Shown piece by piece: positions 19,356 through 28,740 of a stretch of DNA of 64,000 nt. The position numbers and the translations under genes were made by a program. The DNA is taken from NCBI RefSeq assembly GCF_032854445.1, contig NC_088302.1, positions 46,600,645-46,664,644 on the forward strand, in the 5' to 3' direction. Below the pieces are notes generated by a model. It did no database searches. It had not been told where the DNA came from and saw nothing but the letters and a program-made list of their open reading frames with translations. This stretch comes from Liolophura sinensis (lineage: Eukaryota; Mollusca; Polyplacophora; Chitonida; Chitonidae). Each line of letters starts with the position of its first letter. The stretch's first letter is position 1.

Positions 19356-19810
19356 TACCACCAGCTATAGCCTTACTAGTGACACCCTTAACGACACCGC
19401 CGACAACACCCCCGAGAACGGCTGGTACAATGGCTTTGGCGAGGAGGGGGGGCAAGTAGCAGTGGTAGGAATCAACCACGTTGAACAATCCGTCCTTTCT
19501 TATGCAGGGGAACACTTTTCTTCACCAAAGTGCGAAGACCCGTCTTGTGTCGCTGTAACTTCACCTTCTCAGCCGGCGAGAGTGGAACGTTTCCATTTAA
19601 CACATTCTTAGCACATTCACACAAGCACCGGAGTAATCCTGGATCGTTACCCCGCAACACAGCCTGACGAATAGAGGGGGTGGCTGGCGCGAGCAGGGTT
19701 AATAAGGGACCGTAACGTGGAGACGGCGTGACCTCATCACGGGTCGTCGTTGTGAGAGCAACTGAGGCGATAGACTGTGTGTTCAAAGTTTTATGATGAC
19801 ACACTGACAC
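19356..19810 (-). pseudogene. Small conserved-type basic protein with hydrophobic tail, broken near its 3' end
   Basis: The frame from 19810 contains LLRCLCECAKNVLNGNVPLS followed by a Lys/Arg-rich stretch and ends at a TGA (19472). Beyond the stop, coding-like sequence continues through a further frame change to a Gly/Ala/Val-rich hydrophobic segment, with a natural stop near 19356. I recall the CA-NVLNGN-P block in virus-like elements and marine invertebrate genomes, but know no function. The basic middle suggests nucleic-acid binding. The start is uncertain because the upstream tandem duplication (19800-20178) cuts into it. Confidence 0.5.
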
Positions 19811-20178
19811 ACTGACCTAGTCACCGCTCGCCACAATAATACACTGTTTTACCAGGCCGTCAGCTGACACGTCAGCCAGCCCAACCACCAACCAACCCAC
19901 CAGCCAGCCAGCCAGCCAAAAAACAAACTGATGTGACAGATTGTAGGTTCAAAGTTGGTATTATGACTTGGGAGATAGGCGTGTTGTGTTTATGATAACA
20001 CTGACACACTGACCTAGTCACCGCTCGCTGCAATAATACACTGTTTTACCAGTCCATCAGCTGACACGTCAGCCAGACCACCCACCAGCCAGCCCACCAG
20101 CCAGCCAGCCAAAACAAACTGATGTGATAGATTGTAGATTCAAAGTTGGTGTTATGACTTGGGGAGATAGGCGTGTTG
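19800..20178. repeat. Tandem duplication (~195 bp) at the ATPase 3' end
   Basis: 19800-19992 and 19995-20178 align throughout (CACTGACCTAGTCACCGCTC, then a CCAGCCAGCC-rich part, then the last codons of the ATPase). The motif GACACACTGACC in both copies also appears in the 15.2-kb palindrome. Confidence 0.75.
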
Positions 20179-20770
20179 AATCTCCCGGGGAAAATGTGGG
20201 TGCGAAGTCGCAGGTGATCGGGTGTGGTTTGCTTGAAATCCACCAGCAAATACCCGTGAGGTTCAGCCGTGGCATCTTCAAAGGCCTCGCGCACGTACTG
20301 TGTCCGCCCTGGAGCCATTTGTTTAGCGATCGTGGTAATTTGGGATACATCTCGCGGGTTTTTGAACAGCACCAAGTAGTGTGCGTTCAGACTGATGGTC
20401 CGATGGTCTTTGGTTTTGTTAAACAAATTCTGGACGATGTACACCACGCTGATATTGCGGTGGTGACTGCCTTTGGTGAAGAGTTTTGTCACGCGATCGT
20501 CGGCTTCAGCCATCAAATCATCCACGACGACTAACGTCCGCTCCCCCGGGTCGAAAGTGGACGGGCTGGGCACACCTTCTTCAAACTGAACGTAAGGTAA
20601 CGTGGTGTACAATGGCTGCCACTCCCCGTAACACCAGACGATGCGTTGTGGGGGTAGATGAATGCAGAGTTGGAGCATGTTCCACTAACCGTTTCACAAA
20701 ACACAGACTTCCCAGATCCCGTCGGGCCGCTGACAATGCAGGTAAAGGGATGCTCCCATCGCGTGTCCAT
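20046..20770 (-). pseudogene. DNA-packaging ATPase (FtsK/HerA-type, Polinton), frameshifted
   Basis: The ATG at 20770 leads to Walker A GPTGSGKS (20728-20705). The frame changes near 20690; the rest, from about 20678, has LVVVDDLM (Walker B, about 20530), SVVYIVQNLF (sensor-like) and LFKNPRD, the normal order for A32-like packaging ATPases that pump the genome into capsids. The C-terminal ~20 residues come from repeat DNA, so the natural stop was probably nearer 20120. It is preceded by the membrane-protein gene and followed by a tandem duplication of its own end. Confidence 0.88.
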
Positions 20771-21381
20771 GGGTAGAAACTAACTCCTTCGGCGGTTTGG
20801 ATCGTCGTACGGGTGGGGGTGGTGGATAGTGGGGGAGTGACGGCAGGTGATGGTACCTGTGTCGCCTGCGTTGCCTGCGTTGCCTGTGTTACCTGTGTTA
20901 CCTGTGTTGTCTGTGTTGCCTGTGTTACCTGTGTTGTGTTAGGGGGTAGATAGACAGGTGTGGAAACGATGCTAGGTATTGGTGTGGTGGGGTGAGTAGG
21001 GGTGGGTGATGGGGGTGAGGAGTTTGAGGAGAGTGGGTGTCGTCGGTGTAGTGTGGTTGTGGTGGGTGTGGAGGGTTGTGACGTGGGAGTTCGATCCCAG
21101 CTCGGGGTAATGGCGCTAGTGGCAGTGACGGCGTTCTCGGTATTGTCAAACCGACGGGCAATTGATGGTGGTTGGGGTGGCGATACAGGTGTCCCAATCC
21201 AGCGGAAACGCGTCTTGTTCAGTTGTCCTCGTAGATATTGCAGGGTTGACTGGTCTTGGAGCAATTGTAGGCTGAGTTCCGCAGCCAATCCACCCACTAA
21301 AGCACCGATGTACAAGAGAACCCCCAGTACGGCTGCTACGGTCCCTTTATTCTCGCGCAAGCCTTGTATACACCGATCCAT
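20581..21381 (-). CDS. Membrane protein with Thr/Gln-rich repeats (element-encoded)
   Basis: The ATG at 21381 (MDRCIQGLRENKG) is followed by a transmembrane segment, VAAVLGVLLYIGALVGG, then a Ser/Thr/Pro-rich region with about nine Thr-Gln-Val/Ala triplets encoded by a 9-bp tandem repeat. The upstream ATG at 21465 overlaps the integrase stop and adds a polar leader. The frame runs on into the ATPase gene without a stop until 20581; the true end is probably near 20790 and the rest is read-through in another frame of the ATPase. A single-pass mucin-like stalk suggests a particle or membrane protein; I recognise no family. Confidence 0.45.
   Translation of the reverse strand: MDRCIQGLRENKGTVAAVLGVLLYIGALVGGLAAELSLQLLQDQSTLQYLRGQLNKTRFRWIGTPVSPPQPPSIARRFDNTENAVTATSAITPSWDRTPTSQPSTPTTTTLHRRHPLSSNSSPPSPTPTHPTTPIPSIVSTPVYLPPNTTQVTQATQTTQVTQVTQATQATQATQVPSPAVTPPLSTTPTRTTIQTAEGVSFYPWTRDGSIPLPALSAARRDLGSLCFVKRLVEHAPTLHSSTPTTHRLVLRGVAAIVHHVTLRSV
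20852..20940 (-). repeat. 9-bp tandem repeat coding for Thr-Gln-Val/Ala
   Basis: About nine units of ACCTGTGTT or ACCTGCGTT-like 9-mers (plus-strand reading) run without frame disruption. The 9-bp period keeps the coding frame. Confidence 0.8.
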
Positions 21382-21431
21382 CCCTTGAGGCAGGTCAGTC
21401 GGAAGTGGTAGCGACCTCGTTAGCCTCGGGT

Positions 21432-22290
21432 TTAAATACGTTCCACGTCCGTGGCCGGCACCCAAGAATTAAAGCTGGGTGGATAACCCACCCACTTCAC
21501 CCAATAGTACAGTTTCCCTCGCCGACGCTCCTTTTTTAAGATCTTCTCCACCTGATAAAACTTATCCACCGCGGCTGTCACCGGTTGGAGTTCGGTTTCG
21601 TAAAACGTCCCTAGCAATTGGTCCCCGTTCAAATCCTCCAGTGTGTACACAGCAGGCTGTTGAGGGTGGGAGCGGACGATGCGGAACATTTCCGTGCTCC
21701 AATTCGGCAGGTATGATTTTTCAAATTTCCCTTTTACCTTACTGATACGCACGAGATCACCGGCCTGACACCGGTGGACCGAACGTTTGGCTGTGGGTGG
21801 ATCGTACAAGACTTGGCGGACTTCCTTCTGGTTCTGGGGGGTGACGTCGATAGGAGCTCGTCGTATGCTTCGGTGGTAGGCTTGATTGTAACCGCGAACC
21901 AGCGCCAGGTAGCGCCGAGTGTTGTGAGCGGTGAAATATTTGTACATGCGACCTTTCAAAGTGCGGTTGAACCGTTCTACCACGGAGGCTTGGTTTCGTT
22001 AAACGTGTGAAAGAAAAACACCCCTTTGTCCTTTAAAAAGGCTTGAAACGGTCTGTTCAGAAACTCTTTCCCCTCGTCCGTTTGCAGGTACAACGGTTGG
22101 CGACCCGTCTTGAAAAATCTGTTGAAATGCCTCGATCAAATAAGCCCCGGTTTTGGCCCGGAGTGGCATCACCCAGGCATACTTGGAGAGCACATCGATG
22201 CAGGTCAGTAGGTAACGGTTGTTGTCATTCTCTTTGGCGAACGCTGTCATGTCGACCAGGTCCGCCTGCCACTGACCTTGCTGCTTGGTG
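21432..22290 (-). pseudogene. Retroviral-type integrase with chromodomain, 5' truncated and frameshifted
   Basis: This is the DDE-type integrase of Polintons, which inserts the element. The visible order is DMTAFAKEND (first Asp) and CIDVLSKYAWV up to about 22135, a second-frame block with the second acidic motif (TDEGKEF), then from 21983 VERFNRTLKGRM with the third acidic residue, and a C-terminal chromodomain (VEKILKKE...YYWVKWVGYP...SWVP) ending at 21432. Frame changes lie near 22135 and 21985. Upstream of about 22290 the N-terminal zinc-binding part is missing; a TATAG-rich tract follows. The chromodomain may direct insertion to particular chromatin. The right-end position of the integrase is usual. 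Confidence 0.88.
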
Positions 22291-22324
22291 TCTGTTGTGT
22301 GTAATGAGTGAACCCACCTCAGAC

Positions 22325-22450
22325 CGCCTATATATAGTATAGAGTGGCGTGGAGTGCGGTATAGTATGGTATAGTATAGTATAGTATAGTAGAGTGTAGT
22401 ATAGTCTAGTCTAGTATAGTCTAGTCTAGTCTAGTAGAGTAGAGTGGAGT
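22325..22450 (+). repeat. TATAG/TCTAG-rich short tandem repeat at the right end of the element
   Basis: A 5-bp pattern (TATAG, then TCTAG and TAGAG variants) runs for about 120 bp next to the truncated integrase. Related TATAG-rich sequence ends the two left-side repeats (5404, 7242), but in the same orientation. Confidence 0.75.
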
Positions 22451-22833
22451 CTCCAGTGTGCATGTATGTTTGGGTGGGGTGTCGATCCAACCATCCCTAC
22501 CACAACCCACAGGTAGTCAGACAGGGAAATCCCACCGACAGGCTCTACGGTTCATAACACCGACCCTCTGCCTGCAGCAGTGAGCCTTCCTGGGCGAACA
22601 GTGTTGCAAAGACACGCTGAGCGATCCTACCCACCAGCCAGCCTGCAGTCAGACCAACAATGTTGTCAGCTGTGCTTTGTTTTGACACGTGGTTTTTGTT
22701 TGGACACGTGGTTTTTTTTTTGGCTCGGCTGCGCCTTGTATACATTGTATACATCGTTGCCAGCCAGCCAGCTAGCCGGTGCATCCATACATAATACATA
22801 GGAGCTATCGGGATAGATACCAGCCCTAGCCTG
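22451..22833. other. Right-end non-coding sequence of the element
   Basis: I find no gene. The sequence has two GACACGTGG boxes (about 22684 and 22702), CCAGCCAGCC-type repeats like those at 19.9 kb, and TACATTGTATACAT. The match to the host duplicate starts at 22834, directly after CCTAGCCTG. Confidence 0.4.
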
Positions 22834-22990
22834 ACAATTCGGGGAAGAATTCACATGTCATGCTAAAGCGAACATGGCACCAGTTTGCAGTGTATCACAG
22901 GTAACAGCAAACACAGTGTAGTGCCCACGCCTTTACTCAAGGGAGGTCATTAAGATATGGCACACCGCCCTCCCCTTTTCTGGGTTGTTT
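22834..22990 (-). promoter_or_regulatory. Orphan foxQ2 upstream region (its coding part is lost)
   Basis: The reverse complement aligns with the region upstream of both intact foxQ2 genes (about 26925-27065 and 33650-33795): TTAATGACCTCCC, the GTTACCTGTGATACACTGCAA-like block, and TTCGCTTTA-CATGACATGTGAA. Its coding region should lie to the left, where the Polinton now is. Confidence 0.7.
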
Positions 22991-25439
22991 GAATCGCTCA
23001 CACTAAATAGTTTGTTGACCTTATTAGTTTGTTTACCTGTAATTAGCTCCCGTTGTTAGCTAACTATCTCTTCTAATATTCTTGACACGATTTTTTTGGG
23101 AGTCGTCATCGCAATGACCACGTCATATAAAATCCGTAAACAAAGATTGTACCCATACAAGTACAAGATATAGAGATGGACTTGAAAAGTCTGATTCAGT
23201 ATTTAAAAGGTTACATCATAAAAAATATACTTTTTCGTTAGAGTCCGCAAAACAATTTGATTTACATTACATGGAACTGAATAATGTGCTGATCATTTTA
23301 TGATGTTAGAGAGTACCCATACGGAAGATTGCTATTTCAGTATAAGATCAGTGACAACATTCTACTGAAAACTTCACAACTTTCACTGCAAAGAAAAACA
23401 TATCCGTGGCCATTTTCATGAAAATGTCTTATGTTATATCCTCCTTAACATAAAAGTGGCTTCTGAAGGCAACTCCCGGGAGACCGTTCGGACTGGGAGA
23501 ATATTGGTCTGAGCAGGATCACGTGTCAACACCCTGATGACGTGTTAACCAGGTAGCTACGGCAGGTAACTCAGGCTTCTGGACAGAGAGGGAACGCCTA
23601 TCGCGTTATAACTGGAGACAAACAAGTATTCTAGTCTCTTTTTTTTTAATTTGTCGCCTATATTCAGCTCGCCGTTAAAATCACTCATAACCACTTCAAA
23701 ATTATCCTTACACTCTATACATTGGAGTGCTGGACGTATATATTAATGTAAGGAAAATGCACTAAAAATATTGTCATGTAACAAAACATTGTTTGTTTAT
23801 AGTTGTACATCTCCTGGCGCGCCTTGGTCACGTGACGTGTTCGATTCAGTCACAGCGGGTAGTCTAAGTATAGAACATCGTGTAAATTTCGAGCCAGTCA
23901 GTTTTGACTGACCGATGCTTCGGGAAAATGACCTTGTTCATGTTTTTTCTTTGTTTTTTCTCGAAGCTTTGATGACAATATATAAGGCGGCAGATTTGTA
24001 GGCTGTGAGAGAGTCAATGAAGTGTCAGTGATAGTTATAAACAGAGATAAGATAGTGATACGACAGTGATACATCGATACATCACATCTATAGTTGGAAG
24101 AAATCGTTAGTGCCTTTGTAGTGGAAAAGCTGGTGTAATTTGGATTACGACGGAAAGTCAAGTTAAGGACTAGCGTCACTCGGGTCTGAAGTATTTATAC
24201 ATAGTACGCTGCCGCCATTTATTGTAACATTTATTATATTTTATATATGTCCTGTGCATTGCTATTTGTGGTTTAAATCATTATTTTCTTTGATTTATTA
24301 AATTGTTAAACCAACCATTTCAGTGTTTGAGAGTGTTACTCTGTTTGACCCAGGTTAGGCTCGTTATCGGGAAGTGATTTTGGCTTATTATACCGATACC
24401 CTAACAATATGTCTAATGCATAATGGTAAACCTCAAACTTTTCGCGAGGAAGACTACTTTTCTTTTCGTACCGTCAACATTGTTCAAAAACAGTTACAAT
24501 GCTGGATAATTGACAAATTCCTGTATATTTTGATGAAGCGCTACACCAGTTACCTACAATGTGATCCACTACTCTAAACCCTGTTTCAAAACAGCCATCT
24601 TAAAAATTGTTTCCAATTTTTAGTATAACATAGCTTAAATAAACGAAAATAAGATCATTTTTTGTAGCTCAGTTCAGGAGTAGGGCTTCAGGTTTCAATG
24701 TTATGAACTTCTGTTATAAAAAAAATACAGTGTATTCGCGACGATAATAATGTAGCCTTTGTTACCGTGTGGAACTGCTCGAGGTCCTTCTACTCTAATA
24801 CAATTTACCTGAAACTCCCATTGTCTCTGGTTTCTAAATAATCATGACCTTAATCGAGGCAGTGAGTTGGTGGTGTCGAAAAAAGCTGATAAGTGTCCAC
24901 TTCCAAAATGGCTTAGGAAAGCAAGGTTGTCGAGTTCCTGGAAAGTTAATGATGACTAGGCCTATTAATTTAAAGATTTTATCAACTTGAGGAAAATATA
25001 CATGTAGTTCACTGGGGAAAAAAACCAATGTAGTAAAGTTTTAGTAGTAATTTTTACAAGTGAAGGATTTCATTATATTACAAATGTACTTCGCTTAACA
25101 TCAGGCATATGCTACTATACATGTGCATTGTTGTGATAGCCGATGTCTTAAAATTCATCTTTAAAATATACAATATACGATTCCGACAGACTATTAAGCG
25201 TAACTTCTATTGTTGTAATATGTACAACACTGTATATAACTTAAGGTAAAGAAACATGTTCCAGAGAACAAAACATCCACAATATCTTGAAATTGCACGG
25301 TATGTAAGTCATTTTATTACTTTACAGGAGAAAGGCTTTTGAAGACGATAGTGAACAACGCCGGTTTCTATTCCAGAGAGTTTCAAGGGATGATGATGTA
25401 CATGGAAAAATCTAAAAAACCTGGGATCATGAGATATAC

Positions 25440-26850
25440 AGGATGTTTATTGGACACATGTGACATCCCATCCACAGCCATAAACCACCGTCTTCACTTC
25501 TTGATCAGCTTTATCCCCTGGTATGTGGCTTTGTAGAGATGGTAGTGGAAGGCTCTGAACACACAACCTCCTGCCCGGCCCACTTCCCGACCCAGATGCC
25601 CACACCTCAGTGTCAAGGCCTTTTACACCCAGGGTGAGCGTCACCCTAAAGGCCTTTGTCTGCCTTCAGCAATACTTGTGACCTGACCACATCACCCTAT
25701 GGAATACACAGCGTTGTGAAGATGGAAGCTAACACAAGTTTTAAAACCTCCAAGATTTTGTTCAAGGGTTCAATTAAAAGTTTGCGGTACATCGCAGTGA
25801 AATCATCTACTTCCTGAAAACACAGATAGAAGATTACATTTTTTAAATCTTTGTTTTGATTTATTTATTGATTTATTTGACTGTTGTTTTACGCTATACT
25901 CAATCTTTCTTTTAAAGGTTATCGTCGTGTGCGATTGAGTACCATGTATATCTGCTGCTAGACAACATATGCAAATGCATAGACCGTGGAATTATTCTTT
26001 AAAATAGGTCGTTAACTGTTAGGCCTGATAAATAAACAAAGCAAGTAAACTAAAGGAATTCGGCGACTGAAGATTTTCCTTATACAGTCCTTAAGTTTCC
26101 AGTTATAAATGCAATTAGAGTAAATTAAATGACCTCTTTTTATTTTGGAAGGATTGAAATTTATTTCAACTCCTCACAGGCGCTTATGCATACAACAACG
26201 GTTTAATCGAGGCGAAAAAAGGAGGCAAAATTCAGAAATGTTGTAAATGGACCACATGAGTGAAGGACTGATAATGTTTGCAGTAAAGCAGCTATAAATC
26301 GTCTACAAATGGAATGATTAAATGTTCACGACCTGGTGTTCTGGTTGATATCAGAGTGATATCTACATCTAGCGATCTGGTGAAATAAAATCTTCTATAC
26401 CTTTGCCCACAGGTAAAACGTAATCTCATTTCACTTAAAGATTTGGAATATGTTTCTCCCTCGACACTAAGCTCTCCACTTCCGATATACAAGACAAGGG
26501 ATGTAGCTGAAAACAAAGCCAATACGTATTGCTAAATATCAATTTATTTGTTTATTTATTCACTTGATTTTTGTTTAATGCCATACTCAAGAATTACTCA
26601 CTTGTACGACGGCGGTAGGTTTTATAGACAAAGGAAACCAGAGTGTCCGACATAAACTGGGGCGATCATTTATAAATCTGCGGAGGTTTGGGACGCCGAC
26701 AGTTAGGAAGACAGTCAATATGTCGTTATTCCGTGTATTACATGGGTTTTACCATCATCGCTATCTAAACTCACTTGGTTTTGTCACAAATCCAATCTGT
26801 TGGAGCAGTATTCAGCTGTAATAGCCTCATGCACATTGGTTCATCTAAAA
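25440..26850 (-). pseudogene. Gene X copy A': decayed 3' exons
   Basis: Exon 4 similarity lies at about 26775-26850, with an internal deletion and a lost acceptor (CAT for CAG). Exon 5 similarity (ATSLVLYIGSGELSVEGE) at 26400-26508 keeps a TTTTCAG acceptor. The large 3' exon is at about 25440-25830 and is broken by indels relative to 39246-39629. Exons 1-3 are absent because the block ends at 26921. This copy cannot make the protein. Another exon-like piece at 24790-24900 (RHHQLTASIKVMII) recurs in the other copies. Confidence 0.6.
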
Positions 26851-27112
26851 TGGAGGCACATGTAGGATGAACAGAGAGAGAACATAATGCAAAACTATTG
26901 AAGACAAGGATGTAAATATACCTTAATGACCTCCCCTGAGTAAGGCGGGAACACTATACTGTTTGTAGTGTTAACCGTGTACAGAGGGGAAACTGTGATC
27001 TACTGCAAACTGCGGCCTGGTCTTTATCAGCTCGCTTTAACATGACATGTGAACTCTCCCTCAGACGAAATCAGCTTGCAATTAGCCCGAGAAATACACC
27101 ATTAGCAATGGG

Positions 27113-27118
27113 TATAAA
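27113..27118 (+). promoter_or_regulatory. TATA box of foxQ2 copy 1
   Basis: GGTATAAATC lies 95 bp before the start codon; the paralog has GTATAAAA at the same distance (33842-33847). About 190 bp upstream of each gene is strongly conserved. Confidence 0.7.
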
Positions 27119-27207
27119 TCTTGTGTCGGTAAGGTAGAAGGTCAGAATGCCTCAGCACCTCAGGTGAACACAACGCAGAAAGGCTTAATAGAAAAACTAG
27201 GAACACC

Positions 27208-28137
27208 ATGACTTTGTACACCGACAACTTGGGGATCACCACAAAGAGTCCTGATTCAAATGAGAGAACTTGTAAACAAGAGAAAGAAAGCTGGATTGAA
27301 TCAGGTACAAAACCCTCTTGTTTACCGCAGGAAGATTTTGCCTACATCATAGACAAAGATGCTGCTTGTGCCGAGATCGAAAAAGCAAAAAAAAATCCGG
27401 AAACAAAACCTGGCCTGTCTTATATCGCTCTCATCTCCATGGCTATTCAGAGTTCAGAGGAGAAACGATTGCTTCTGTCAGAAATCTACCAATGGATCTC
27501 AGAGAACTTCCCCTATTATCAGAGCAAAGACAAAAGTTGGAGAAACAGCGTCCGTCACAACCTTTCCCTGAATGAGTGCTTTGTGAAAAATGGGCGCAGT
27601 GAAAATGGCAAGGGTAACTACTGGTCCATTCACCTTGCAAACGTCGAAGACTTTGAGCAGGGAGATTTCCGTAGGAGACATGCTCGTCGTCGAGTGCGAA
27701 AATGCGACGAAGAGTTCCGAAAACTGACTTCGGCTTTGTGCTCCGATTCCGATTCTTCACAATGTAGCTCTGGGACAGTCGCAGAAACGTCGAATACTTC
27801 CCAAATATCTCCTCCTTGTAGTCCTTCTGTGCAAGGTTACGTTCCAATGACAAGTGTTATGACGGCAACGAGCGAGTTGATTGCTACTTTCGGGATAGAC
27901 GCCATTTTGTCCGAAGAGGAGCAGCACATGTATTTTCAGAGATCTCCGCATGCCCAGAATTTCCAATCTAATTCACTGCAGTCAGGTCTGAACGGAGAAT
28001 CATTTCACTGTGGGGCACATCAGATGACCTTGTTTTCGCCTGTTATACACACAGTGCCTTCTCTCAACTCTTATTTGATGCCGAATTACTCGTATCCCAG
28101 TCTTATATACACTTCTAGTCAGGAGAAATCAGTCTGA
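27208..28137 (+). CDS. foxQ2: Forkhead transcription factor, FoxQ2 family, copy 1
   Basis: A single uninterrupted 309-codon exon. The forkhead domain covers about residues 71-165: [14 protein letters not shown], the helix-3 recognition block SWRNSVRHNLSLNECFVK, GNYWSIH and the basic wing end GDFRRRHARRRVRK, a FoxQ2-type signature. A Ser-rich tail follows, then FGIDAIL (about residues 225-231), matching the eh1 motif FxIxxIL that binds Groucho/TLE co-repressors. FoxQ2 proteins pattern the anterior/apical region in spiralian embryos, and the class is expanded in Spiralia. TATA is at 27113 and the polyadenylation signal AATAAA at 28237-28242. The copy at 33937 is nearly identical in the forkhead domain and differs more at the C-terminus. 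Confidence 0.9.
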   Translation: MTLYTDNLGITTKSPDSNERTCKQEKESWIESGTKPSCLPQEDFAYIIDKDAACAEIEKAKKNPETKPGLSYIALISMAIQSSEEKRLLLSEIYQWISENFPYYQSKDKSWRNSVRHNLSLNECFVKNGRSENGKGNYWSIHLANVEDFEQGDFRRRHARRRVRKCDEEFRKLTSALCSDSDSSQCSSGTVAETSNTSQISPPCSPSVQGYVPMTSVMTATSELIATFGIDAILSEEEQHMYFQRSPHAQNFQSNSLQSGLNGESFHCGAHQMTLFSPVIHTVPSLNSYLMPNYSYPSLIYTSSQEKSV

Positions 28138-28236
28138 GCAACAGTATTTTTGGTGGTTTTTAGCTTTTGTTATATTTTTCCGTGTGATTTTTCATTTCCA
28201 CGCTGCTTTTTCCTAATATGTTAATTTTCTATGTTA

Positions 28237-28242
28237 AATAAA
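28237..28242 (+). terminator. Polyadenylation signal of foxQ2 copy 1
   Basis: AATAAA in GTTAAATAAAATCT, about 100 bp after the stop codon. The paralog has the same context at 34973-34978. Confidence 0.7.
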
Positions 28243-28740
28243 ATCTATTCTCCTGGTCTACATCATCATATCAGCGTTCATTTTTGGGAGGTGTAAAAAG
28301 CTCATCCCACACTGAATAATGTATGTATATATATGTGGAAACTGTAGCTGGTAAAGCCTTATTTTCTCTTTGAAATCTGTTCCATGTGGGGAGTTAATTC
28401 TCAACATTTTAGTTACATTTTGTGTCTGTTGCGATCACCAGAAGTAAACGGTTTCTATACGGCACTAGTTTTATATAACCAGTGTCTTATTAGGCGGTTA
28501 TCCAAGAGCCGAAACACTGCAATTTGGCTTGTGCAGTTCATCAGTTAGATTTTTTTTACCATGCGTTCAATGATGTTCTGATTGTACACCCTACTTTTCC
28601 ATGTTTGAAACTTTGCTAAAACGCAAGACTACCATTTTTCTCATAAGTGTTCAAAATTGATGATGGTGAAATATAATCGGATTTGCCCAGTCTTGAAAAA
28701 ATATTTACAATCGTGACATCATTGGAATGGGGGGCTCCAG

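Larger units (their letters stand above)
5252..22833. mobile_element. Degenerate Maverick/Polinton (adintovirus-like) element, ~17.6 kb
   Basis: Both edges come from comparison with the second host copy: 5251 pairs with 47641 and 22834 pairs with 49777, and everything between is unrelated. Inside are protein-primed DNA polymerase B, adenain-type protease, double-jelly-roll capsid protein, penton, FtsK/HerA-type packaging ATPase and a retroviral-type integrase with chromodomain, the standard Polinton set, plus zinc-finger and RING-finger genes. Virion genes run leftward from 22290 to 15444; polymerase runs rightward. Base composition is clearly GC-richer than the flanks. I could not find long terminal inverted repeats: the left end has AGTAGTATAG and the right side a TATAG-rich tract in the same orientation. 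Most genes are broken, so the copy is inactive. Confidence 0.92.
22834..26920. repeat. Segmental duplication, right half, copy 1
   Basis: This matches 49777-53849 closely and 36590-40511 more distantly. It starts with a minus-strand foxQ2 promoter, then a spacer containing a recurrent TGTCAACACC...GTGTTAACC block (23524), then 3' exons of gene X. At 26921 it switches to plus-strand foxQ2 upstream sequence. From 23000 to 25330 I see no gene. Confidence 0.85.

Noticed and set aside
21432-22290. LTR retrotransposon as the source of the integrase
   Set aside because: No reverse transcriptase, gag or LTR lies nearby, while capsid, ATPase, protease and polymerase B genes do; the chromodomain integrase fits a Polinton.
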